Of a stretch of DNA of 64,000 nucleotides, positions 47,576 to 57,128 are shown piece by piece. The notes under the pieces were generated by a model that was not told the origin of the DNA, did not search any database, and worked only from the letters and a program-made list of their open reading frames with translations. The translations under genes and the position numbers were made by a program. Where the stretch lies: positions 1 to 64,000 of the forward strand of contig NZ_JAAXPR010000012.1 of the NCBI RefSeq assembly GCF_012396585.1, read 5' to 3'. The first letter of the stretch is position 1, and each line of letters starts with the position of its first letter. The stretch is from Streptococcus ovuberis. GTDB lineage: Bacteria > Bacillota > Bacilli > Lactobacillales > Streptococcaceae.

Positions 47576-47668
47576 ACGAAAACGCCCCTTTTAGTTTCTA
47601 GTGAATTTTTGTTTTTTCACTGTCCACTATAAGGGGAGTATATCAAAACGTCCTAGTCTCTCCTTTTT

Positions 47669-48530
47669 ATGATTGTTCACTAACTAAGATGCAGTAATTG
47701 GGAGCTTGGACAGCCTGGAGTTAGGGAGTCCAATTTTATCTCCTAGAAATTGAGAAGAGACCATACTGGCTTTGCCAATTTTGGTGTTACCCTGCACCGA
47801 TCATAAGGTGCGTTAGCACCAATGAGCCGCTAGGGAGCACTTCAAGGCGTTTGAGCCTTGAAGGTGGGAGGAAAGCGTGAGTTGTAAAGTAACTCTACTC
47901 CCTAATAGCTTGATTTCATCAGCTTTTAAAACCCTAACGGATGAGAGAAACCATGATTTCCAAATTTCCGACTTCAAACGGCTACTCCCCTGACTGTTGC
48001 TCGCTATCTAGTTTCAAGGCTCGCATCTTCAACAGTCACTCCCCTGACTGTTGAAGCTATGTGGAAGTGGGTTGAGACTGGGACAAAAGTCCTAACCTCT
48101 CAAGTGATTTTTAATTTTCAAACAAGGCGCAGTGGGTGAGTGGGTTCTAATTCCCTGATTTTATCAGCTTTTACAGCCCTAACGAATGAGGGAAATATCT
48201 TTCCCAAATTTCCAACCTCAAACAGTCACTTCCCTGACTGTTTGAGCTATGCGGAGGTAGACTAACGACTCATCGAATGCTGGCGAATTACCGATTTTTG
48301 TCCCACTTTCAATCGGGAAATGAAACTTGCAAAGCAAGTGTCAAAAAAGGACTGGGGGGCCATTTTTAATCGGGAAATGAGGCTTGCAAAGCAAGTGTCA
48401 AATACGGTCCAGTGGACTGTTTCAGCCCGAATCTCAAAAATGGAAAAAGGATGGAAAAGCGATTCCTTTGGGGCACCGATTGAGTCCCACACTCTTTACT
48501 GCCCTGATAGGAAGTGGAAGTGTTCTTAAG
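47669..48530. repeat. Mosaic of streptococcal intergenic repeats, no gene
   Basis: About 0.86 kb without a credible gene. A unit at 47909-48068 (tcagcttttaaaaccctaac... to ...gaagctatgtggaagt) recurs diverged at 48153-48258; the first copy has about 50 extra bases. Both contain the hairpin acagtca-n-tgactgt. gactgggacaaaagtcc at 48076-48092 belongs to the same family as the split ptsI terminator. The part at 47800-47870 holds hairpins ggtgc/gcacc and acttcaaggc/gccttgaag. Open frames here are short and repeat-derived. Confidence 0.65.
48311..48402. repeat. Tandem 35-bp repeat
   Basis: A 35-bp unit beginning aatcgggaaatga and ending gcaagtgtcaaa occurs at 48311-48345 and 48368-48402 with two mismatches, period 57. 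Each holds the hairpin acttgc-aaa-gcaagt or its variant. It accounts for a repetitive minus-strand frame here. Confidence 0.75.
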
Positions 48531-48538
48531 GATTTTCT

Positions 48539-49567
48539 CTACTCATTAGATGATAATTGGAGAATTTTATCGTTGATCCGATCAATATCTGATCCAAAGC
48601 GATAATTCCAGTCTTCTTTTAAGGTTTTGAGGACTTGCTTGTAGGCCTCAATAGCAGCAGTTTTGTTACCTAGTCGGATATAGCACTGGGCGATAGACTC
48701 GTAGTAATCGGTATAACGTGGTTTTTCTTGGGCATGAAAGGCGGCTTCCCAGATAGGAATGGCTTCTTGGTAATAACCGTTTTGTGAGAAGGAATTGGCG
48801 ACTGAGAAAAGAACTCGCCAATCGTCGGCAAATTGTCCTGCAAGATTCAGATAATCTGCTTTAACAGCAGCAAAGCCTTTGGCCGCTTCTTCGATAAAAA
48901 TAGTGTAGTAGTCATTCAAAGGATCTGGGTTGTGCTCATAGGATGCCTTCAAGGTTTGCCGAGCGTCCTCCAGCCGTCTGTCATCAATGAGGTTATCTAA
49001 GAGATAAAAATAGAGGCGTTTGTTCTCTGGTGCGACTAGTAAGGTTTTTTGATAATAGTCAATTAAGTCGTGATGATTTTTGACGTCCCAATCGTAGAGT
49101 GCCCCTTCTGAAGCGTTATTAATGATGTTAATGGTATATTTGCTATTAGGTTCTAATTCTAGAGCTTTTTTGGCATAGGTGACTGCTTTTTTCTTTAATT
49201 GATCAGCATATTTTAGATAGAGTCCGCCCAAAATGGAGCTAGCACGGTAGTGGTCGGGGACTTCTGTGAGCTGTCCTAATAGAAATGTTTCGAATTGCTG
49301 AAATTCTTGATGGGTTAAGGGGGTACCGTATTCTAAAGTATTTTCAATCTTTTTATAAAAATTTTCAGATGTGTAGTCAAATAAGTCATCAATTCGAATG
49401 CCAAAGAGACTAGCTAAATCAGGTAAAAGACCAATATCAGGTTGTGAAAAGTTAGTTTCCCATTTTGAAATAGCTTGATTAGATAAACCGAGTTTCTCAG
49501 CTAATTGTGTCTGGCTCAGTCCAGTTTTTAAACGAAGGGCCTTGATTTTTTGTCCAATGGTGTGCAT
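48539..49567 (-). CDS. XRE regulator with TPR repeats
   Basis: A 342-residue protein. An N-terminal Cro/CI helix-turn-helix (TGLSQTQLAEKLGLSNQAIS, about 14-33) is followed by TPR-like helical repeats (about 110-330; YAKKALELEPNSKY, AFHAQEKPRYTDYY). This resembles peptide-sensing RRNPP-type regulators, though no partner peptide gene was found. ATG 49567 has ggaggtc upstream. It is isolated between the repeat region and an IS remnant. Confidence 0.75.
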   Translation of the reverse strand: MHTIGQKIKALRLKTGLSQTQLAEKLGLSNQAISKWETNFSQPDIGLLPDLASLFGIRIDDLFDYTSENFYKKIENTLEYGTPLTHQEFQQFETFLLGQLTEVPDHYRASSILGGLYLKYADQLKKKAVTYAKKALELEPNSKYTINIINNASEGALYDWDVKNHHDLIDYYQKTLLVAPENKRLYFYLLDNLIDDRRLEDARQTLKASYEHNPDPLNDYYTIFIEEAAKGFAAVKADYLNLAGQFADDWRVLFSVANSFSQNGYYQEAIPIWEAAFHAQEKPRYTDYYESIAQCYIRLGNKTAAIEAYKQVLKTLKEDWNYRFGSDIDRINDKILQLSSNE

Positions 49568-49679
49568 GTATATGACCTCCAGATGAGTGATGTAAGAGCT
49601 CTTATCTTTATTATACTCGCAACCAATCAAATAACAATAGAAAATCAAGGGGATAATATGTAAAAATGGTTGATATGAT

Positions 49680-49867
49680 TGCAGTGAAATAGACCTATTA
49701 TGGTCAACCAACCGCTAACATGTTTGATTTCTCGCGAGATGGTTGAACGGTTCTGCCATTTCCTTGAGCGATTTCAGCTATCTTTTGCCTTCTGCTAGGG
49801 AAGCTCGAATCTAGCCGCGCTCTTCCTTGTGCCGGTCCTTATAAGTGGTAGAATAGATCGTGGACAT
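49680..49867 (-). pseudogene. Remnant of an IS30-family transposase
   Basis: Read on the minus strand from the ATG at 49867, shifting frames gives STIYSTTYKDRHKEER, then RASLAEGKR, then AEIA and finally SREIKHVS. This matches in order the N-terminal helix-turn-helix of IS30 transposases (TYxxLTxxER, LxEGxSxxEIA, STISREIK). A stop and at least one indel destroy the frame, and the rest of the gene is absent. The remaining gap to hylA (49868-50040) holds no gene. Confidence 0.6.
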
Positions 49868-50046
49868 CTTTGTCTCGCTTCTGATACCAGTTTAGCAATT
49901 TTCCAGTATTGCAGATCACGCTGCCTTTTGTGTTGTACGTTATTTTACAACCGAGCGAAAAAATAGAATCCAGAGGATATCTACATGACAAACTCTTAAG
50001 CAGGCTAAGCCTACTTAGAGTTTGTCGTATTCAGGTGTGTAATCGC

Positions 50047-50095
50047 TTGCTTTATTTTACGAAATGTGTTATAGTCTCTTTGGTAAACCGGTTTA
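50047..50095 (+). promoter_or_regulatory. hylA promoter with RegR-type operator
   Basis: -35 TTGCTT (50047-50052), 17-bp spacer, -10 TATAGT (50070-50075), and the perfect palindrome TAAACCGGTTTA at 50084-50095 over the likely start of transcription. The same element occurs at the two operon promoters near 58.6-58.8 kb. Confidence 0.8.
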
Positions 50096-50119
50096 ATAAA
50101 AAAGAAAGATGATCGTAAA

Positions 50120-53100
50120 ATGAAAAAACAAATAAAATTAAGTCATTTATTGTGGTCTGCGCTTATTTTAAGTATTATTTCAGTAGAAACTCAAGGTATT
50201 GTGAGGGCGACTGAAATTGAACCTGAAACACTATCTCCCCAAATCCTCTCTGATAACAATGAACAGCCTAGCCAATTAGAGACAGAGGCTCCGGCAACTA
50301 ACAGTGATATTAATAACATCTCTCCTCACCTAAAACAGGCTGATGCCTCAGAGCAACAACAGGACCTTCCTCTTGTTGGTGGTAACGATACAACTGTTCC
50401 TGTTTCAGAAACTAATGAAAGCTCCAACATAAATTTATTAAAAAATGGCGATTTTACAGAAACAGCACCAAAGTCTGGACAATGGTCTGATACATCCGCT
50501 CAATCATGGAATGCCTGGATTGATAAATCAAAAACCCAAATTGACACTACCCCAACAATTGCTATTGATAGCCAAAATCAACTAAATATGGGGAGTCAAA
50601 AAGAGTTTAGAGGAGTCGTTCACCAAACTGTTACCATTGATGACAGCCAAAAATATCACATTCATTTTGATATCAAAAGCCAAGATAAAACCGGCAATGC
50701 GTTCATCAGATTGTTAGGTTTCGAAGGCAAACAACAAAAGCAGATTTGGCATTCTGACATGACAACAGGAACCACTGATTGGCATACGGTTAATGGGATT
50801 TTTGAACCTCAAAAAGGTATCAACTCTGTTAAACTTGAGATTTTTTATGAAAAAGGTAAGGGACAAGTTGCATTTAGACATATTCATTTTGGGATAATGG
50901 AACCTCCCAAAGAGGATACAGCCATCCTTGAAACTGAGTCTAGCATTTCCCTCCCTCTTCATAAAAAACATGTTCTGCACAGCGATCGTTACCATTATGA
51001 GCTAGTCAATACAGATTATGCTTCACTTTCTGGTGCGATTATTTTACCAAAATCAGTTGGACAAACAGTTCTTAAAGTACTAAACCAATCTGGAGAGCTC
51101 GTCAAAACAATTCAGTTGACAGTCACTCCAGCTAGCAATACCTACTCTGAACTGATAAAAACGTGGAACAACGCAATTGCAGGAAATGATCTATATGATC
51201 CTAAAAATCCAGACATGGCTAAATTTCATCAAGAATTAGAAAAAAAAGTTGAGCACCACTTATTGCTTGCAGATGAACAAAAATTGTTGCCTGAAGCCTC
51301 TGAATTCGCTAAGACGTCAAGCCTTCTTACGAGTAGCTATCGTAAACTAGAAGATATGGCTAAACAAGTCACAAACCCTCATTCAATCTATTACTTAGAT
51401 GAGCGAGTCATCAGATTAGTCAAAAATAGCATGGAGCAGCTGTATCAGCAAGCATATAATGAGCACAAGAGCATTTCTGGTAATTGGTGGGACTATGAAA
51501 TTGGAGCCCCTCGTGCTATCAATAACATTTTATCTCTGATGTATCCTTATTTTTCTGATAACGACATTCAAAAATACACCGCGCCCATCGAAAAGTTTGT
51601 TCCAGATCCAAGCTATTTCCGAAGTACTTTGCCCAATAGCCGTTTCGAGGCTTTGGGTGGCAATTTAGTTGATATGGGGCGCGTCAAAGTTATTGCTGGA
51701 ATATTACGCCAAGATGCTAAAGAAATAGCAGATGCCGTCGTTTCGTTAAGCAAGCTATTTACATTAACATCATCTGGTGAAGGCTTCTATGAAGATGGCT
51801 CCTATATCGCTCATACAAATGTTGCTTACACAGGTGCTTATGGTAATGTCCTTCTCGATGGCCTTGCACAATTATTACCAGTTATTCAAAAGTCAGCTGT
51901 TAAACTATCTCAGGAAAAATTAGCTGTGATCTACCAGTGGATTGATAAAGCATTTTTGCCATTAATCATTAATGGAGAATTGATGGATATGAGTCGTGGT
52001 CGTGCAATTAGTCGTGCAACCAGTGAAGGACACGTTGCAGCAGTGGAAGCGCTTAGAGGAATAACGCTTTTAGCTGACTTATTTGAACAAGAAAAACAGC
52101 TAAAACTAAAGACCGCAGTTAAATCTATTTTAAAGTCTGATCATTTTTATCGTGTTTATAACAATCTGCGAACTTACCGAGAATTCACTGCTATCAAAAA
52201 CTTATTAACGGACACGAAGATTCCAATTATAGAGCAACCATCTCATATCACTACTTTCAACCACATGGATAAATTGGCTATGTATAACGCTAAAAAGGGT
52301 TTTGGCTTTGCATTATCAATGCACTCAAACAGAACTCAAAACTATGAAGCCATGAACAACGAAAATGTTCGGGGTTGGTATACTGGTGACGGCATGTTTT
52401 ACCTTTATAACAGTGATTTAGGGCATTATAGTCAAAATTACTGGGCAACAGTAAACCCTTATTATTTACCAGGAACAACCGAAACTACCGAGAAACGTGC
52501 AGATGCTACCCAAGATTTAGTGAAAACAGATTTTTCAAAAACTGGACAAGCAACCCTACCCTCTTCCTTTGTAGGAAGTTTGGCACTTGATCAATATCAT
52601 GCCTTAGCAAGCATGGTATTCAGCAATTGGAACAAAACATTGTCAGCGAAAAAATCTTGGACTATTCTAAACGATAAAATTGTTTTTCTAGGAAGTGATA
52701 TTCAAAATAATTCATCAGAAAGAGCCTACACAACAATTGAACAGCGAAAAGAAACGACTCCTTATTTCGTCTACATCAATGGAAAACAAGTACTGGTTTC
52801 ACAAGAAAAGGTGGCTCTTCCTGAAACGACATCTATATTCCTTGAGAAGCCAGAAAATGGGCAGAACATTGGCTATCTTTTCTTTAAACCTACTCAAATA
52901 ACCATTAGCCGTAAACAACAAGAGGGAAATTGGAAAAATATCAATCACGCTCAAACTGATCAGCAAGTGAGCAATTCGTTCTTAACCATTCAGCAGGAAC
53001 ATCATCATCCACATGATGCCTATGCTTACATTATGGTGCCAAACATTGATAAAGAAACATTTGACAAGCTTCGATCACAATTAAACGTGCAATTGTTAAA

Positions 53101-54028
53101 TAACGATGCGAACGAACAAGTTATTTACGATGTTGAGCAAAAAGTCTGGACAATAACAAAATATGATGATGATAAGAGAACCGTAGCCAATCACTTCACA
53201 CTCCAAGAGCCGGGACTTTATTTGATCAAACAACTTGATGACAACTCTTATACAGGAAAATTTTACAATCCTATCACCATGCAAACTCATAATATAAGTG
53301 ATAAGGTACAATTTTTACTACCAGAAACACCAAAGGAAGAAGCACCTCAATCGCCGTCGCTTCCTACAGACAACAAAGAAAACTACACTATCTTCCTGAG
53401 AACGGACAAGGGGATAACGGAATCTGCATTCCGCGGTGCACCGGATGACTTACAGAAAAAATTGGCTGAGCATATCTCCACCTACAAAGAGAGACACTAC
53501 TCATATGTCAATCAATTTATCCATGGCAATCGCATTCTGCTCGACTTTTACAAAGAAAAATACCTTCTCATCGTTAAGACGGGCGAAAAAGACAGCTCGC
53601 AAGCAGTAGAAATTCCGTTTTACAACAAAGAGGCTGTGGAAGCAGAGATTAAGCGGCTCAAAACGAATGCGCCGGATTTTATTGTAACCAGAACAGAGGT
53701 TGCTAAATCAGAGGGCTATTGCATTATGTTGACATTTACTAAGAAACCTAGTCAACTGGAAAATAAGATGTCTCATCTCCATAAAACAACATCAGAACAA
53801 TTCACTGAAAAAACAGATTCCCCTGAAGTAGAACCACCATCTCTTCACCTAGTTAAATCAGATAATTTGCTCCTGCAAAAACAACCTATTGTTGCAACAG
53901 GCATAGCAACTCATCTGTCTCAGAAGAGCCTTCCTCATACAGGCGAACAGACATCATGGATTAGCTTAATTGGGTTAAACCTAATCTCACTACTTGGTTT
54001 TTTCAAAATTAGAAAGGACCGTGACTAG
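50120..54028 (+). CDS. hylA: Cell-wall-anchored hyaluronate lyase
   Basis: A 1302-residue secreted polysaccharide lyase (PL8) that degrades hyaluronan to unsaturated disaccharides. It has a signal peptide (1 to about 30), a low-complexity spacer, a carbohydrate-binding-like beta domain (about 108-268), then the catalytic alpha/alpha domain with NWWDYEIGAPRAI and catalytic Asn515, His565 and Tyr574. The spacing equals that of pneumococcal Asn349/His399/Tyr408. Beta domains follow to about 1065. A further domain at about 1088-1212 is encoded by visibly more GC-rich DNA. The sorting signal is LPHTG (1271-1275), a hydrophobic segment and a basic tail. It is longer than the pneumococcal enzyme. 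Confidence 0.93.
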   Translation: MKKQIKLSHLLWSALILSIISVETQGIVRATEIEPETLSPQILSDNNEQPSQLETEAPATNSDINNISPHLKQADASEQQQDLPLVGGNDTTVPVSETNESSNINLLKNGDFTETAPKSGQWSDTSAQSWNAWIDKSKTQIDTTPTIAIDSQNQLNMGSQKEFRGVVHQTVTIDDSQKYHIHFDIKSQDKTGNAFIRLLGFEGKQQKQIWHSDMTTGTTDWHTVNGIFEPQKGINSVKLEIFYEKGKGQVAFRHIHFGIMEPPKEDTAILETESSISLPLHKKHVLHSDRYHYELVNTDYASLSGAIILPKSVGQTVLKVLNQSGELVKTIQLTVTPASNTYSELIKTWNNAIAGNDLYDPKNPDMAKFHQELEKKVEHHLLLADEQKLLPEASEFAKTSSLLTSSYRKLEDMAKQVTNPHSIYYLDERVIRLVKNSMEQLYQQAYNEHKSISGNWWDYEIGAPRAINNILSLMYPYFSDNDIQKYTAPIEKFVPDPSYFRSTLPNSRFEALGGNLVDMGRVKVIAGILRQDAKEIADAVVSLSKLFTLTSSGEGFYEDGSYIAHTNVAYTGAYGNVLLDGLAQLLPVIQKSAVKLSQEKLAVIYQWIDKAFLPLIINGELMDMSRGRAISRATSEGHVAAVEALRGITLLADLFEQEKQLKLKTAVKSILKSDHFYRVYNNLRTYREFTAIKNLLTDTKIPIIEQPSHITTFNHMDKLAMYNAKKGFGFALSMHSNRTQNYEAMNNENVRGWYTGDGMFYLYNSDLGHYSQNYWATVNPYYLPGTTETTEKRADATQDLVKTDFSKTGQATLPSSFVGSLALDQYHALASMVFSNWNKTLSAKKSWTILNDKIVFLGSDIQNNSSERAYTTIEQRKETTPYFVYINGKQVLVSQEKVALPETTSIFLEKPENGQNIGYLFFKPTQITISRKQQEGNWKNINHAQTDQQVSNSFLTIQQEHHHPHDAYAYIMVPNIDKETFDKLRSQLNVQLLNNDANEQVIYDVEQKVWTITKYDDDKRTVANHFTLQEPGLYLIKQLDDNSYTGKFYNPITMQTHNISDKVQFLLPETPKEEAPQSPSLPTDNKENYTIFLRTDKGITESAFRGAPDDLQKKLAEHISTYKERHYSYVNQFIHGNRILLDFYKEKYLLIVKTGEKDSSQAVEIPFYNKEAVEAEIKRLKTNAPDFIVTRTEVAKSEGYCIMLTFTKKPSQLENKMSHLHKTTSEQFTEKTDSPEVEPPSLHLVKSDNLLLQKQPIVATGIATHLSQKSLPHTGEQTSWISLIGLNLISLLGFFKIRKDRD

Positions 54029-54158
54029 AACACTTTAACAGACATTAAACAGTGGCTTTCCACTTCTATAGTATTACACGGTCTTTTTAATAAATGATTT
54101 TTTGTGTTTTGAAGTGGAACATCGTATGCTGTCTGATAGCTGTTTGCAGAGAACATTT

Positions 54159-54206
54159 AAAAAGCTCAAAATCAAGGTCTTCTAATCAATTGATTTTGAG
54201 CTTTTT
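54159..54206 (+). terminator. Bidirectional terminator hylA/rgg
   Basis: A perfect 17-bp stem (aaaaagctcaaaatcaa and its complement) with T and A runs, between convergent genes. Confidence 0.85.
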
Positions 54207-54270
54207 CTTATTGTTGATGGTTTGGTCGTGAAAACAAAGTAGGGATTTGCTGTTCTTTTGAAATCTACCA

Positions 54271-55188
54271 TTACCAGTCAAAAGGGATGCTTTTGTCCCG
54301 ATGTTTCTCAATAAAAGCAAAGAAAAGATTTTTCGATAATGTCAGATGAGAGATATCTAAATCATTTTCCAGCACTTCAAAAATTGTTATGCACTTTTTA
54401 GCCAATTTTAATCCCTCAGGGCGGTTCTTTAAGACAAGTATTAACGCGACATAGCATTTCAATGCCAAGTGCTCAACAACATACGTTTTATACTTACTCC
54501 TCTTTAATTCCTTTTTTAACAAACAGACCATCTCTTCTGCAACGTCAAGAAATCTGTGCAGACAAAGCACTCTGATACCGTGAAAAATAATTGTCATAAT
54601 CCCTTTTGGAGTTAAAGTAGTCAGTCGTGAAGTACGTAAAAATCCAATAGCTTGTTCCGTCCTAAATTGAATCATGGCCATCGGACATTCATCTACCATA
54701 AAAGAATAAATAAACCATTCCAAATCACCCCAAGTATCAATAGACGATAAGTAAAGTTTTAACGCATCAAGTTCCCTCTTACATTTGGATACCTCTTGAT
54801 TCAAAATAGCAAGATGAACGTTGATAACACCAGTGATGAGTTGCTTCATTAACGGATGGTCTCTATAACTTTCTTCAACAGATTGCTTAGCAACCTGAGC
54901 GAATTGATAAAAATCTTTCGAATCATAGAACTCTTTAAAATTCTCAAGGGTGCTAATTAAATGTGTCAAACAATCTCCATTGTAACATCTAAGAAAATCG
55001 TTCCAACTCGCTCCAATACGAACCAATAAGCGACTGAACTTATCGACAGAAATGCCTGCTAAATCCCTTTCAAATCGACTGAGAAACTGCGGACTAACAA
55101 TATCCCCAGCAGCTTCTTTGAGTTTATACCCTCTTTGTTGGCGCAACTTTCTAAAAGCGGCGCCAAAACTTGTTACTGACTGTGACAT
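54271..55188 (-). CDS. Rgg/GadR/MutR-family regulator
   Basis: A 305-residue regulator. The N-terminal helix-turn-helix (FRKLRQQRGYKLKEAA, SPQFLSRFERD) and the all-helical C-terminal domain (about 75-300) are typical of streptococcal Rgg proteins, which often respond to short peptides. Ribosome site ggagg lies 9 bp before ATG 55188. No convincing short hydrophobic peptide gene lies on either side. Location between hylA and the catabolic operon suggests control of nearby virulence or sugar genes. Confidence 0.8.
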   Translation of the reverse strand: MSQSVTSFGAAFRKLRQQRGYKLKEAAGDIVSPQFLSRFERDLAGISVDKFSRLLVRIGASWNDFLRCYNGDCLTHLISTLENFKEFYDSKDFYQFAQVAKQSVEESYRDHPLMKQLITGVINVHLAILNQEVSKCKRELDALKLYLSSIDTWGDLEWFIYSFMVDECPMAMIQFRTEQAIGFLRTSRLTTLTPKGIMTIIFHGIRVLCLHRFLDVAEEMVCLLKKELKRSKYKTYVVEHLALKCYVALILVLKNRPEGLKLAKKCITIFEVLENDLDISHLTLSKNLFFAFIEKHRDKSIPFDW

Positions 55189-55419
55189 TCAAAAAATCCT
55201 CCAACAAATAAATTTGAATAATTGCGCTCATTAGCGTTCCTAACAGTCCAGAGCAATTATTCTGTTATCTATTATAGACTAGATGACACAATCTTGAAGA
55301 AAATTAGCACAAAAATTATAAAAATAATGTGCCATCTTAAATTTTTTCGATAAAATGAACTTATGTGATAGTTAAAGCTTGCATTAGGTGATACCCGTTG
55401 CCATTGAAATCTAGTTTAA

Positions 55420-55450
55420 GACCCCAGACATATTTAGCTTGCCTGGGGTC
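55420..55450 (-). terminator. Hairpin after eda
   Basis: gaccccag (55420-55427) pairs perfectly with ctggggtc (55443-55450), 10 bp past the eda stop. The T run on the minus strand is weak, so termination strength is uncertain. The remaining 55189-55419 gap shows nothing else. Confidence 0.55.
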
Positions 55451-55460
55451 CCAAAAAATA

Positions 55461-56096
55461 TTAGCGCGATAAAAGTTGGCTGTATTGCTTAGCGAGTTCT
55501 TTGATTGTTGCGAAGTCTCCCTGAGCAATAAACGTATTAAAGTCTCCGCCAATACCAATCATATCAGCACCTGCTTCAAACCAGTCCAAAGCATTTGATA
55601 GATTAACACCGCCTGTCACCATAATAGATAGTTGTGGGAGAGGGGCTTTGATTGCTTTGATATAGCTTGGACTAGCCATACTACCAGGGAAAAGTTTGAC
55701 GATCTCACAACCGGCCTCCAGAGCCGTCACCATTTCTGTTAGAGTCATGCATCCCGGGATGTAGGGAATCGCATATCGGTTACAAAGTCTTGCGGTCTCC
55801 CTATGGAAAGATGGGGAAACAATATAACTAGCGCCTGCCAAAATCGCTAAACGAGCTGTTTCTGCATCTAATACTGTTCCTGCACCAATCAAAATATTGG
55901 GCTGATTTGAATAACAGGACGCCAGTTCCGAAATAATCTCACTGGCTTTAGGGTTAGTGTATGTCAACTCAATAGCTGTCATTCCTCCGTCAATACAAGC
56001 CTTTGCGGCTTGTAAAGCATCCTCATGCGTATTCCCTCTGATGACTGCAACAGTGGCTGTCTTTTGCAGGGCCATGATTACCTCTGATTTCTTCAT
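55461..56096 (-). CDS. eda: KDPG/KHG aldolase
   Basis: A 211-residue class I aldolase that splits 2-keto-3-deoxy-6-phosphogluconate into pyruvate and glyceraldehyde 3-phosphate. TAIELTYTNPKA, the GAGTVLDAETA motif and the Schiff-base Lys in CEIVKLFPGSMASP are conserved. Last enzyme of the hyaluronan uronate route and last gene of the minus-strand operon. Confidence 0.93.
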   Translation of the reverse strand: MKKSEVIMALQKTATVAVIRGNTHEDALQAAKACIDGGMTAIELTYTNPKASEIISELASCYSNQPNILIGAGTVLDAETARLAILAGASYIVSPSFHRETARLCNRYAIPYIPGCMTLTEMVTALEAGCEIVKLFPGSMASPSYIKAIKAPLPQLSIMVTGGVNLSNALDWFEAGADMIGIGGDFNTFIAQGDFATIKELAKQYSQLLSR

Positions 56097-56105
56097 AATC
56101 CCTCC

Positions 56106-57107
56106 TTAGCGTATAATGTCTTTCTGATGGTATAGCAATTGGTCAATAGCAGAGCAAGACTCGTGCATCGTATCTTCGATCAGAGTACATTTGTAGATGC
56201 CAGAAGCAACCGCAAAATCAACCACCCTCTGGTAAGAAGCTCCATTTAACAATTGATGAAGAGCCCCAGCAACAAAGGCATCTCCGCTACCAATTCGTTG
56301 AAGAACCTTTGTTCGTAGCTGAACAGAGGAATAGAGTTGATCATCGTAACCATATGCCTGATACTGTGTTGTTCCATCCTCATTGGATTGTCTAACCGTA
56401 TGAAAAATTGCTTTAAACTGATAAAGCTTCTTCAACTCTCTCATACGTTTTTTCAGTTCCTCAAGAGACGCTCGTTCTCTGTCGAATAACTGTACGTCAA
56501 ATTCGTCCAACATCAGCGGTTCAATGCCGAAACAATAGTCAGCATAAGGTGCAAATGTTGAAAACAACTGTTTAGCTTCTGAAACAGAGATAAGTTGAGT
56601 TCGCAAATTAAGGTCAAATGAAATAGTGATTCCTCTTTGTTTAGCTTCTTCTAACAACCGTTTAGCAATAGCTTGAACGGGCTGCCCCAGCGCTAAAGTA
56701 ATCCCGCTAAAATGAAAATGGCTAACGTCTTGAAATATTTTATTAACATCAAGCGACTGTGGTTGAATGGTTGAGATGCTGGTGAATTGACGGTCATAGT
56801 ATACTTTTCCAGGACGGCAACCAAAACCCTCTTCAACATAATAAATCCCCAGACGTTCTCCAGTGCGCAAAATAGTCTGACTGTCAATACCGTGACTATG
56901 TAAGAATTGTAGAAAACTGTCGCCGATTAGATTATCTGGAACAGCCGTAAACAATTTGGTTCTCCTTCCAAAACCTTCCAAAGCACAAGCGATATTAACC
57001 TCAGAGCCACCGTAAAATAAATCTACAGAGCAACCATCATGGAATTTACCTGAATTAGGAGAAGTTAACCGAATAAGCGGTTCACCAAAGAGTAATAATT
57101 TTCCCAT
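56106..57107 (-). CDS. kdgK: 2-keto-3-deoxygluconate kinase
   Basis: A 333-residue PfkB-family sugar kinase. The N-terminal GGSEVNIACALEGFG and the C-terminal catalytic GSGDAFVAGALHQLL are intact. It phosphorylates KDG to KDPG, the substrate of the downstream aldolase. Nine bases separate it from eda. Confidence 0.92.
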   Translation of the reverse strand: MGKLLLFGEPLIRLTSPNSGKFHDGCSVDLFYGGSEVNIACALEGFGRRTKLFTAVPDNLIGDSFLQFLHSHGIDSQTILRTGERLGIYYVEEGFGCRPGKVYYDRQFTSISTIQPQSLDVNKIFQDVSHFHFSGITLALGQPVQAIAKRLLEEAKQRGITISFDLNLRTQLISVSEAKQLFSTFAPYADYCFGIEPLMLDEFDVQLFDRERASLEELKKRMRELKKLYQFKAIFHTVRQSNEDGTTQYQAYGYDDQLYSSVQLRTKVLQRIGSGDAFVAGALHQLLNGASYQRVVDFAVASGIYKCTLIEDTMHESCSAIDQLLYHQKDIIR

Positions 57108-57128
57108 AAGTACTCCTCTGCCTAATAA

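Larger units (their letters stand above)
45864..47645 (-). mobile_element. IS3-family element, IS150 group
   Basis: About 1.78 kb bounded by related ends (TGAACTGCTCCC... at left, complement of ...GGGGAGTATATCA at right) that share CTCC and AGTGGACA as terminal inverted repeats. It carries orfA and orfB on the minus strand. About 99 bp of foreign DNA lies inside, so the original was about 1.68 kb. No matching target duplication is obvious. Confidence 0.85.

Noticed and set aside
47800-48260. CRISPR array
   Set aside because: The repeats are few, diverged and irregularly spaced, and no cas genes lie nearby.
48262-48492. Minus-strand 76-codon frame with a repeated FDTCFAS segment
   Set aside because: The protein repeat is simply the translation of the 35-bp DNA repeat; no ribosome site and no independent support.
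54094-54231. 45-codon plus-strand frame near the Rgg gene, considered as a pheromone peptide
   Set aside because: No ribosome site, it runs through the hylA terminator hairpin, and its length and pattern do not fit Rgg-associated peptides.
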